Shown here: piece by piece, positions 8,444 through 15,486 of the stretch | How the letters are laid out: every line of letters starts with the position of its first letter | How positions within the stretch are numbered: position 1 is the first letter of the stretch | From: DASUFI01 sp036274635 | Lineage (GTDB): Bacteria > Planctomycetota > B15-G4 | Direction: 5' to 3' | Length of the DNA: 22,577 bases | Assembly: GCA_036274635.1 (NCBI GenBank) | Contig: DASUFI010000037.1 | Location: forward strand, 1 to 22,577 | The notes under the pieces: generated by a model | Told to the model about the DNA's origin: nothing | The model's input: the letters and a program-made list of their open reading frames with translations, nothing else | The model's database searches: none | Program-made: the position numbers and the translations under genes

Positions 8444-8680
8444 CCAGAGGTCGCTGAGATGCGGCATCTCAGCCTGGCAGGCGCCTCAGTGCCGGAACCA
8501 GAAGTTGAGCAGGACGGTCTTGCCGCGCAGGGAGCTCAGCGGGTAGCCGGCGCCGTCGAGGCGCTGCAGCGCGACGTCGGGCGCTGCGCTGCCGACGTCG
8601 AGCAGCGCGTCCTCGCGCGAGCCGGGCGCGCAGGCCAGGCCGGCAACAGTGAGCACGGCGAGCAGGAGCAGGGTGCGCAT
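8180..8680 (-). CDS. TlpA/thioredoxin-like selenoprotein candidate, in-frame UGA at the active site
   Basis: Read through one TGA (8486-8488), this frame gives a complete 166-residue TlpA/ResA-like extracytoplasmic thiol oxidoreductase. It starts with a signal peptide (MRTLLLLAVLTVAGLAC, possibly lipidated at Cys17). Next come the AAPDVALQRLDG entry strand and the GKTVLLNFW strand, then the active site and AEMPHLSDLW. The cis-Pro motif is AYPTNYVIGPDGRV, and the end is GLPAR. The active site reads FWFRH-*-GACQAEMP. Aligned to the family pattern FW.xxCGPCRAEMP, the stop sits exactly on the first, nucleophilic Cys, and the second Cys (residue 68) is present. Both halves are well conserved and in one frame, so selenocysteine at residue 65 is the simplest reading. 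Perfect hairpins follow the UGA. The start has an ideal GGAGG 7 bases upstream. Alternatives are a recent nonsense mutation or a TGC-to-TGA read error. Selenium-insertion genes are not in the window. Confidence 0.72.
8435..8473 (-). promoter_or_regulatory. Candidate bacterial SECIS element (two tandem hairpins after UGA)
   Basis: On the transcript strand, 12 bases after the UGA codon begins a perfect 9-bp stem, GCTGAGATG / CATCTCAGC (8473-8453), with loop CCG, or GCCGC if the closing pair opens. Directly abutting it is a second perfect stem, GACCTCT / AGAGGTC (8452-8435), with loop GGTC. Known bacterial SECIS elements lie in the coding region immediately 3' of the UGA and expose a G (often GU) in the apical loop for SelB. 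The first hairpin has the right position. The second has a GGUC loop like that of E. coli fdhF but lies farther away. Which one, if either, is used is inference. Confidence 0.55.
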
Positions 8681-8823
8681 GCGGGGGCCTCCGAGCGACA
8701 CCACCATATCGGCTGGCCGGCCGCCGCGACACGAGCGGCTGTTCCGCGGCCGCGCGGAGCGAAGCTCCGGACAGCTACCATGCGCGGCGCGGGGATCGGG
8801 CGCCCCGGCCCCGGGAGGTCCGC

Positions 8824-9006
8824 ATGCAGGTCAAGGTCCGCATCTTCAGCAGCAACGCGCGCAGCATGGGCGACATCTGCTCGGAGGCCGCCGAGTTCGC
8901 GAGCGGCCTCGGGCCGACGCAGCTCATCAACATCAGCCACACCAAGGAGGACGCGGCCATCTGGGTGGCGGTGTGGTACTGGGACCCGCCCACGCGCGGT
9001 GAGTGA
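8824..9006 (+). CDS. Small 60-residue protein of unknown function
   Basis: This short gene is supported by an excellent ribosome site, GGGAGGT, five bases before the ATG, and by its 8-base overlap with the downstream sigma-factor start. The product is soluble, without a signal or membrane segment. An alternating beta strand (MQVKVRIF) is followed by a helix (SMGDICSEAAEFASGLG) and two strands (QLINISHTKEDAAIWVAVWYW). This suggests a compact beta-alpha-beta-beta fold. There are no metal-binding or catalytic motifs; one Cys. I do not recognise a named family. Its location suggests co-transcription with the sigma factor and kinase, and it may be a small partner or regulator of that module, though this is inferred from position only. 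Confidence 0.7.
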   Translation: MQVKVRIFSSNARSMGDICSEAAEFASGLGPTQLINISHTKEDAAIWVAVWYWDPPTRGE

Positions 9007-9727
9007 CTCCTTCTGCACGACGCGCTGGAGCGTGGTGGCCGCGGCCGGCCGGCCGGCGGCCTCGCCGCGGCAGGCCGAGGACGCGCGCGCCGCGCTGGCC
9101 GATCTGTGCGCGGCCTACTGGCCGCCGCTCTACGCCTTCGCGCGCCGCGCCGGCGCCGGCCCGCACGACGCGGCCGACCTCGTGCAGGGCTTCTTCGCGC
9201 GCCTGCTCGAGAAGGGCGACCTCTCGTCCGCCGACCCGGCGCGCGGCCGCTTCCGCGCCTGGCTGGTGGTGGCCTTCCGCAACTTCTCCGCCAATGCGCG
9301 CGACCGCGAACGGGCGAAGAAGCGCGGCGGCGGGCGCGTGCCGCTGCGCATCGACGCCGACGCCGCCGAGACGCTGTACGCCCCGGAGCCCGCCGACCCG
9401 CGCACGCCCGACCGCGAGTTCGAGCGGCGCTGGGCCCTGACCGTGCTGGCCCGCGCGCTCGAGCACCTGGCCGCCGAGCAGGGGCGCGCCGGCAAGCAGG
9501 CGGAGTTCGAGGCGCTGCGGCCCTGGCTGGTGGGCGGAGGCGCGGAGGGCGGCTACGCGCGCCTGGCCGACGCGCTCGGCCGCAACGAGGGCGCCCTCAA
9601 GGTGGCCGTGCACCGCCTGCGCCGCCGCTACGGCGAGCTGCTGCGCGAGGAGGTGGCCGGCACCCTGGACGACCCGGGACAGGTGGAAGCCGAGCTGGCC
9701 GCGCTGATGGAGGCCCTGGGCCCGTAA
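8999..9727 (+). CDS. ECF-type sigma-70 family RNA polymerase sigma factor
   Basis: The 242-residue product directs RNA polymerase to a subset of promoters. It opens with the FCTTRWSVVAAAG signature typical of planctomycete/verrucomicrobial ECF sigma factors encoded next to protein kinases. Region 2 runs over about residues 33-105 (ALADLCAAYWPPLYAFARRAG...DAADLVQGFFARLLEKGDL). The linker contains ERAKKRGGGRVPL. Region 4 (about 180-215) is the DNA-binding helix-turn-helix GYARLADALGRNEGALKVAVHRLRRRYGELLREEV. The GTG at 8999 was chosen because it begins just before the conserved N-terminus and overlaps the small upstream gene by 8 bases. The kinase gene follows after 53 bp. No anti-sigma factor gene is present; in such pairs control is thought to run through the kinase, which is family knowledge rather than visible here. 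Confidence 0.9.
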   Translation: MSDSFCTTRWSVVAAAGRPAASPRQAEDARAALADLCAAYWPPLYAFARRAGAGPHDAADLVQGFFARLLEKGDLSSADPARGRFRAWLVVAFRNFSANARDRERAKKRGGGRVPLRIDADAAETLYAPEPADPRTPDREFERRWALTVLARALEHLAAEQGRAGKQAEFEALRPWLVGGGAEGGYARLADALGRNEGALKVAVHRLRRRYGELLREEVAGTLDDPGQVEAELAALMEALGP

Positions 9728-9780
9728 CCTTCCCGGCGGGCCGCTTCAGGAGGAGGTGTCCCGAGGAGCCGAGCCCCGCC

Positions 9781-12519
9781 ATGACCGAGACCCGACTGTG
9801 CCCCACCTGCGGTGCGCCGCTGCCGGCCGGCAGCGACGACTGCCCGCGCTGCCTGCTGCGCCTCGGGCTGCAGCTGCCCACGCGCGACCCGTCGGGCCCG
9901 CCGAGCGAGGCCGCGCCGGGCGCCGGTGCCGCGCCGCCGCGCCCCGTCGCGCTGCCCATCGAGGAGGTCGCGCGCCGCTTCCCGCAGCTCGAGATCCTCG
10001 GGCTCGTCGGCCAGGGCGGCATGGGCGTGGTGTACCGCGCGCGCCAGCCGCGCCTCGACCGCGTCGTGGCGCTCAAGATCCTGCCGCCCGAGCTGACGGC
10101 CGACGGCAACTTCGCCGAGCGCTTCCTGCGCGAGGCGCGCGCGATGGCGCGCCTGTCGCACCCGCACATCGTGGCCGTGCACGACTTCGGCGAGTCCGAG
10201 GGCCTGTGCTGGCTGATCATGGAGTACGTGGACGGCGTGAACCTGCGCGAGGCGCTGCGCGCCGGCACGCTATCGCCCGAGAAGGCGCTGGCCCTCGTGC
10301 CGCAGATGTGCGAGGCGCTGCAGTACGCGCACGACGAGGGCGTGGTGCACCGCGACATCAAGCCCGAGAACGTGCTGCTCGACCGGCAGGGCCGCGTGCG
10401 CATCGCCGACTTCGGCCTGGCCAAGCTGGCCGGCCGCGGCGACGTCACGCTGACCAGCGAGCGCCAGGTCTTCGGGACGCCCCACTACATGGCGCCCGAG
10501 CAGATGGAGGCCGCGCGCGACGTGGACCACCGCGCGGACATCTTCTCGCTGGGCGTGGTCTTCTACGAGATGCTCACGGGCAGGCTGCCGCTGGGGCGCT
10601 TCGAGCCGCCCAGCCGGCGCGTGCACGTGGACGTGCGCGTGGACGAGATCGTGCTGCACGCGCTGGAGCACGAGCCCGAGCGCCGCTACCAGCACGCGGT
10701 GGACGTGAAGACCGACGTGGAGAGCGTGGCGCACGGCGGCGAGCCGCGGGCGGCGCGTGCGGACGGCGGCGGGGCGGGCGCTGGAGGCGGCACAGGCGGC
10801 GGCCCGCCCGGCGTCGGCGCGGCGCAGCCGGCAGCCGCCGGCCCCGCGCAGCATGGCCGGGCCACCGCCGCGGGTGCCGCGGTGCGGCTGCTCATCGGCT
10901 TCGCGCTGGCCGACCTCGCCACGGTCATGGCCTTCTCGCAGCACAACATGGAGGATCCCGCGGCCGTCCTCGCCGTCTTCGGTGCGTGGCTGCTGTGGAC
11001 CGGCACGGGCCGGCTGTTCGAGGCCGAAGGCGCCGACGCGCTGGGCGACCCGCAGGCGCTGGGCGCCGAGCTGCTGGCGTGGATGGCCGCGGGCGTGGGC
11101 GCGCTGGGCGTGGCAGGCGGGTTGCTCGCCCAGTTCTCGTCGCCGCCCGCCGAGCTGGCCGCCCAGGCGGGCGCGCTGCTGGGCATCGAGGCCGTCGCCG
11201 TGTGGCTGCTGCGTCGCTGGGCGCGCAAGCATCCCGCGCGGGGTCGCGCGCTCGCCGCGCCCTTCGAGCGCCGCGCGCAGCTCCGCCGCGACGAGCTGGC
11301 CGCGCGCGAGGCGCGGCACGCGCGGCGCGGCAAGGGCGAGCCGCGCATCCTGGCGGGCTTCGTCTTCGGCCGTCATCCGAGGCCGGTGGGCGCGGGGCCC
11401 GAGACGTCCGGGGCGGAGTCGGCCGCCGGCGTGTCCGCGCCGGCCAGCGACCCGCTCGTCAAGACCGTGCGGCCGGCGCCCTCCTTGGGACGCCGCCTGG
11501 GGATCACGGGGATCGGCGTCGCGATGGTCATCTGGCCCGCGGCGGCGTGGATCTTCGCCGGCATGCTGGCCTCCTCGGGCTGGGACGGCGTGGCGGCGGG
11601 CGCGGCGCTCATGGCGGTGACGGCCTGGTGGTTCGTGCAGATCCTGGTGCACTCGTCGCCCACGCTGCGCGATGCGCTGCGCGACGAGCCGGTGCTGCTG
11701 CGCGTGCTGCGGCAGATGGTGGCCTGGCCGCTGGTCGTGGCGGGCGTGCTGCTGCTGGGCGCGACGGTCGTCGAGCGCTGGGAGCGTGGCACGCAGCACT
11801 ACGTCTCCCCGTCGCGCTCGCCGGCGGCGCTCTTCGACGGCGACCGGAACGAGGTGGCCGACGCCCTCGCCCGGCTGCCCAGCGGCATGCTGGAGGGCTT
11901 CGATCGCGACGCCCAGAGCAACTACTACTCGACCGGTCCGATGCCACCCATGCCCGAGGAGTCGGGCGCCATGGGCGTGATGTGCCTGCTGGGCTTCGCG
12001 CTGGCCAGCACGCTGCGCTTCCCGGGCCTGGCGGGCTGGGACACGTGCTGGCGGCCGGTGGTGCTGGCGCCGCTGCTGCTGCTGGTCGGGCTGCGGCTGG
12101 CGGGTGCGTGGAACGGCCTGGAGCACGAGGGCGAGGAGTTCCCCGCGCGCGTGCCGGTGGCGGGCGAGCAGAGCTTCGACATGAGCGCCGAGCGCGCGCG
12201 CAGCGCGCTGCGCACGGTGCTCGCGACCACGGGCCTGCACGAGCACGCCGAACAGACGGCGCGCCTCATGACGCCGGGCGGCGGCGCGCTCGGCACGGAA
12301 TACATGGTGGCCCTCGAGTCCGAGGATGCCTGGGACCGGTGGGACCTCGTCGATGGCGCACCGCGCCGTCGTCAACCGCACGTCGTGCTCCGCGTCGTCG
12401 GCCGCGGTGATCAGTGCGTCGTGCTGTGGAATTGTGGAGAGGTCAGTCCGCTGGACAGCGAGCCGCTGCTCTGGCGCACCTGGATGGAGCGCATCCTGGG
12501 CGAGGCCGGCGGGTTCTAG
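9781..12519 (+). CDS. Membrane Ser/Thr protein kinase with N-terminal zinc ribbon
   Basis: The 912-residue product starts with a zinc ribbon (CPTC at 7-10, CPRC at 21-24) and a Pro/Ala linker. A complete Hanks-type kinase domain covers about residues 68-315: glycine loop GQGGMGVVYRA (78-88), catalytic Lys99 in VALKIL, HRDIKPEN (190-197), DFG (210-212) and the activation-loop end GTPHYMAPE (232-240). All key residues are intact, so it should be active. A Gly/Ala-rich linker follows, then about nine hydrophobic segments in two groups (four at ~350-480, five at ~575-775), separated by an Arg-rich basic stretch. The protein ends in a soluble C-terminal domain of about 120 residues. It is probably co-transcribed with the ECF sigma factor 53 bp upstream and may control it by phosphorylation. 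The ATG at 9781 has GAGGAG about 12 bases upstream; longer frames overlap the sigma gene and are not believable. Confidence 0.92.
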   Translation: MTETRLCPTCGAPLPAGSDDCPRCLLRLGLQLPTRDPSGPPSEAAPGAGAAPPRPVALPIEEVARRFPQLEILGLVGQGGMGVVYRARQPRLDRVVALKILPPELTADGNFAERFLREARAMARLSHPHIVAVHDFGESEGLCWLIMEYVDGVNLREALRAGTLSPEKALALVPQMCEALQYAHDEGVVHRDIKPENVLLDRQGRVRIADFGLAKLAGRGDVTLTSERQVFGTPHYMAPEQMEAARDVDHRADIFSLGVVFYEMLTGRLPLGRFEPPSRRVHVDVRVDEIVLHALEHEPERRYQHAVDVKTDVESVAHGGEPRAARADGGGAGAGGGTGGGPPGVGAAQPAAAGPAQHGRATAAGAAVRLLIGFALADLATVMAFSQHNMEDPAAVLAVFGAWLLWTGTGRLFEAEGADALGDPQALGAELLAWMAAGVGALGVAGGLLAQFSSPPAELAAQAGALLGIEAVAVWLLRRWARKHPARGRALAAPFERRAQLRRDELAAREARHARRGKGEPRILAGFVFGRHPRPVGAGPETSGAESAAGVSAPASDPLVKTVRPAPSLGRRLGITGIGVAMVIWPAAAWIFAGMLASSGWDGVAAGAALMAVTAWWFVQILVHSSPTLRDALRDEPVLLRVLRQMVAWPLVVAGVLLLGATVVERWERGTQHYVSPSRSPAALFDGDRNEVADALARLPSGMLEGFDRDAQSNYYSTGPMPPMPEESGAMGVMCLLGFALASTLRFPGLAGWDTCWRPVVLAPLLLLVGLRLAGAWNGLEHEGEEFPARVPVAGEQSFDMSAERARSALRTVLATTGLHEHAEQTARLMTPGGGALGTEYMVALESEDAWDRWDLVDGAPRRRQPHVVLRVVGRGDQCVVLWNCGEVSPLDSEPLLWRTWMERILGEAGGF

Positions 12520-12528
12520 GGGCCACTT

Positions 12529-12617
12529 CCGCCGGCGGCCAATACCGGCGACGACCATCCGGTGGGACCGTGGTGGGTCCGGTCGTCGCCCGGTGTTCGG
12601 CCGCCGGCGGTCGTTTT
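12529..12617 (+). terminator. Large bipartite hairpin with short T-run, probable terminator
   Basis: The 108-bp gap between the kinase stop and the DUF1800 start is nearly filled by one long inverted repeat. The outer arms CCGCCGGCGGCC (12529-12540) and GGCCGCCGGCGG (12599-12610) match perfectly over 12 bp. The inner arms GGCGACGACC (12547-12556) and GGTCGTCGCC (12581-12590) match over 10 bp. The six bases between them pair with two single-base bulges and one G-T wobble. The loop holds a further GGACC/GGTCC stem. TCGTTTTCG follows. It fits an intrinsic terminator for the sigma–kinase operon, though the T-run is only four bases. Confidence 0.6.
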
Positions 12618-12627
12618 CGCGGTGGGG

Positions 12628-14052
12628 ATGACCGAGGGGGCGCTGAAGAAGCCCCCCTCGACGGTCGAAACATGGCGACCGTCACCTGGGGCATCCTCCG
12701 TGGTCTTCGCCTGGAATGCCGCGAACGCGGCGCACCTCTACCGTCGCGCGGGCTTCGGCGCGACGGCGCAGCAGATCGCCGTGGCGCTCGATCAAGGCTT
12801 CGAGAAGACGCTCGCCGCCCTGCTCAAGCCCGACAAGCCCATGCCCAAGCCGGGCAAGAAGACGCTCAACGACCTGTGGCGACTGCAGACGTGGTGGCTC
12901 TCGCGCATGGTCAAGAGCCAGCACCCGCTGCACGACCGCATGACGCTCTTCTGGCACAACCACTTCGCGACGGCCAACAGCAAGGTGCAGAACCTGCCGT
13001 GGATGCACCGGCACGTGGCGATGCTGCACGACAACGCGCTGGGCGACTTCCGCGCGCTCGTGGACGGCGTGAGCCGCGACCCGGCGATGCTGGTCTGGCT
13101 GGACAACTGGCAGAACGTCGCCGGCAGCATCAACGAGAACTACGGCCGCGAGCTCATGGAGCTGTTCACGACGGGCGTCTTCGACAAGAACGAGACGCCC
13201 AACTACACCGAGGACGACGTGGTCGCGGTGGCGCGCGCCTTCACCGGGTGGACGCTGGGCGGCGACGGGTTCAGCTTCGCGCCGTGGCTGCACGACCAGG
13301 GCGACAAGACCTTCAAGGGCGTCACGGCCAACTTCGACGGCGGCGACATCATCGACCAGCTGGTCGACGACCCCGCCACCGCGCAGCGGCTGGCGAAGAA
13401 GATGTGGTCGTACTTCGCCTGGCCCATCGAGCTGAATGACCCGCTGGCCGACGAGCTGGCCGCGGTCTACGTCTCGTCGGGGCGCAGCATCGCGGCCATG
13501 GTCGAGGCCATCTTCCGCCACAACGCCTTTTACTCCGACCAGGCCAAGCGGGCGGTGGTGAAGGGGCCCGTGGACTGGTTCGTGTCCAGCCTGCGCCTCA
13601 TCGGCGCCAAGCCGAAGAAGTCGCACCCCTACGAGATCGGCGGCGCGATCCAGGCCATGGGGCAGTCGCTGTACAACCCGCCGTCGGTCTTCGGCTGGGA
13701 CGAGGGGCTGGCCTGGGTGTCCACCTCGGGCCTGCTCGAGCGCGGCGCGTCGGCCGAGTGGATGGCGGACGCGCGCAACAAGTACGCGCCGGTCTCCTTC
13801 AACCCCGTCAAGCTCATGGGCAAGAAGAAGGACTGGGCCGGCCTGGACGCGGCCGCCGTGGTGGCGCTGGTGCTCGGGCGGCTGGACCTGGCCGACGCGG
13901 ACGCCGGCACCGCCGCCACGCTGCAGGAGTACGCCGCCGCGGGCGAGGACGGCAACCCGCAGCCGGTGACGGTGGACGAGGACTACATCGACGTGAAGGT
14001 GCGCGGGCTCATCGCGCTGATCCTGTCCGGCCCCGAATACCAGCTGGCCTGA
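12628..14052 (+). CDS. DUF1800 family protein
   Basis: The 474-residue product matches the DUF1800 family, whose biochemical role is unsettled and which is almost always encoded next to a DUF1501 protein, as here. The family start pattern is clear: WNAANAAHLYRRAGFGAT near residue 29. Further conserved blocks are HDRMTLFWHNHFATANSKVQ, MLVWLDNWQN, NENYGRELMELFTTGV, YTEDDVVAVARAFTGWTL, and late KGPVDWFVSSLRLIG...MGQSLYNPPSVFGWDEG. No signal peptide is visible. The ATG at 12628 lies just beyond the hairpin and is preferred over the GTG at 12562, which would start inside it; a later GTG near 12700 would fit the family N-terminus even better, so the first ~25 residues are uncertain. The next gene starts 8 bp after the stop, so the two are surely one operon. 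Confidence 0.9.
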   Translation: MTEGALKKPPSTVETWRPSPGASSVVFAWNAANAAHLYRRAGFGATAQQIAVALDQGFEKTLAALLKPDKPMPKPGKKTLNDLWRLQTWWLSRMVKSQHPLHDRMTLFWHNHFATANSKVQNLPWMHRHVAMLHDNALGDFRALVDGVSRDPAMLVWLDNWQNVAGSINENYGRELMELFTTGVFDKNETPNYTEDDVVAVARAFTGWTLGGDGFSFAPWLHDQGDKTFKGVTANFDGGDIIDQLVDDPATAQRLAKKMWSYFAWPIELNDPLADELAAVYVSSGRSIAAMVEAIFRHNAFYSDQAKRAVVKGPVDWFVSSLRLIGAKPKKSHPYEIGGAIQAMGQSLYNPPSVFGWDEGLAWVSTSGLLERGASAEWMADARNKYAPVSFNPVKLMGKKKDWAGLDAAAVVALVLGRLDLADADAGTAATLQEYAAAGEDGNPQPVTVDEDYIDVKVRGLIALILSGPEYQLA

Positions 14053-14060
14053 GGCGAACC

Positions 14061-15299
14061 ATGACCTTCTCGCGACGCGACTTCTTCAAGTTCATGGCCC
14101 TGCCCGCCGCGGCGGCGCTGCTCTCGCGGCCCATGCTGCGCGCGATGTTCGCGCCGGCCGACGGCAGCGTGCGCAACCTCGTGCTCATCGACCTGCAGGG
14201 CGGCTGCGACGGGCTCAACATGGTGGTGCCCTACGGCCTCGACGGCGGCACCTACTACTCCGAGTTCCGCGGCTCGCTGGCCATTCCCCAGGGCCAGCTG
14301 CTGCCGGTGGGCACCGGCATCGGCCTGAACCCGAAGATGACCGCGCTCAAGGCGCACTTCGACGCCGGACGCCTGGCCATCGTGCAGGGCGTCAGCTACC
14401 CCGACCCCAACTTCAGCCACGACGTGGCCTCCACCATCTGGCAGTCCGGCGACGTGTCGGGCTTCGCCGCGCAGGGCTGGCTGGCCAAGCACATCCAGTC
14501 GCAGGGCGGCCCGGCGCCGGTGGGCGTCTCGGTGGACGGCAACCTCACCCTGCTGCTCAGCGGCAGCGGCGGCTTCGTGCCGGCCCTCACGGACAAGGGT
14601 CAGTTCACCTTCCCGTCCGATCCCTACCACTCCGGGGACGCGGCCAACCGCCGCGCCGCCTACCAGGCCGTCGCGGCCGGGCTGCTCGGCAGCCCGAAGG
14701 CCCCGCTGGCCAACATGTCCGCGACCACGGGCGGCCTGCTCGACCTCATCGACGACTTCGCCGCCATGCCGGACTTCACCCACGTGGGCGTCTACCCGGA
14801 GAACAACTACCTCGGGGACCTGCTCAAGCTGGTGGCCGAGCTGCTGCACGGCAACCTCGGCCTGCAGTACTTCCACGTGCCCTACGGCGGCTGGGACACC
14901 CATGCCGACCAGGAGCAGGACGGCTACCACAGCGACCACCTCGGCGGCGTGTCCGACTGCATGCACGCCTTCTGGCAGGACCTCGGCGCCATGGGCCTGG
15001 CCGACGACACGCTGGTGGTGGTCTTCAGCGAGTTCGGGCGCACCTGCCACCAGAACGGCAGCAAGGGCACCGACCACGGCACCGTGAATCCCGTGCTCAT
15101 CCTGGGCAACGGCGTGAACGGCGGCCTGATCACCCCGCACCCGAGCATGGACCCGGACAATCTGACCGAGGACAACGAGCTGCCCATGGTGGCGGACTTC
15201 CGCGACGTCTTCGGCACGCTCGTGAGCGACTGGCTGGGCGGCAGCACCGCCGCGTGCTTCCCCGGCTACTCCTTCTCGGACCTCGCCTTCGTGGCCTGA
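14061..15299 (+). CDS. DUF1501 family protein with twin-arginine signal
   Basis: The 412-residue product begins with a twin-arginine export signal (SRRDFFKF, then the hydrophobic ALPAAAALL), so it should be folded in the cytoplasm and moved out by Tat. DUF1501 proteins have an alkaline-phosphatase/sulfatase-like fold. Visible blocks are NLVLIDLQGGCDGLNMVVPY near residue 39, GGWDTHADQ (a likely metal-site segment), VVVFSEFGRTCHQNGSKGTDHGTVNPVLILG and the C-terminal DFRDVFGTLVSDWLG. These are the regions most conserved in the family. The true substrate is unknown. It follows the DUF1800 gene by 8 bp and starts at ATG 14061. A short GC palindrome (CGCGCCGGGCGCG, 15308-15320) lies just after the stop, without a T-run. 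Confidence 0.92.
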   Translation: MTFSRRDFFKFMALPAAAALLSRPMLRAMFAPADGSVRNLVLIDLQGGCDGLNMVVPYGLDGGTYYSEFRGSLAIPQGQLLPVGTGIGLNPKMTALKAHFDAGRLAIVQGVSYPDPNFSHDVASTIWQSGDVSGFAAQGWLAKHIQSQGGPAPVGVSVDGNLTLLLSGSGGFVPALTDKGQFTFPSDPYHSGDAANRRAAYQAVAAGLLGSPKAPLANMSATTGGLLDLIDDFAAMPDFTHVGVYPENNYLGDLLKLVAELLHGNLGLQYFHVPYGGWDTHADQEQDGYHSDHLGGVSDCMHAFWQDLGAMGLADDTLVVVFSEFGRTCHQNGSKGTDHGTVNPVLILGNGVNGGLITPHPSMDPDNLTEDNELPMVADFRDVFGTLVSDWLGGSTAACFPGYSFSDLAFVA

Positions 15300-15486
15300 G
15301 ACCACCCGCGCCGGGCGCGACCCATGGTCCACCGCCCCGGCCGCGCTGAGGCCCGGTCGAGCGGCGCCCAAGAAATTGCTGCGCGCGCAGGGTTCCGGCT
15401 TGCACGATGTGACCGCGGCGAGAACGATTCCGGGCTCGCCGGCGCGGACGGAACGCCGCACAGGCGGACGTCGCGAAGGAGCGCCC

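Noticed and set aside
8486..8707. Treating the two thioredoxin-like pieces as separate genes (8486-8707 and 8180-8467)
   Set aside because: They share one frame, the second piece has no ribosome site or signal, and together they make one complete domain with the stop on the catalytic Cys.
15300..15486. Magnesium riboswitch (M-box or ykoK-type) before mgtE
   Set aside because: The 187-bp leader shows no recognisable conserved blocks, only GC-rich sequence and a good ribosome site.
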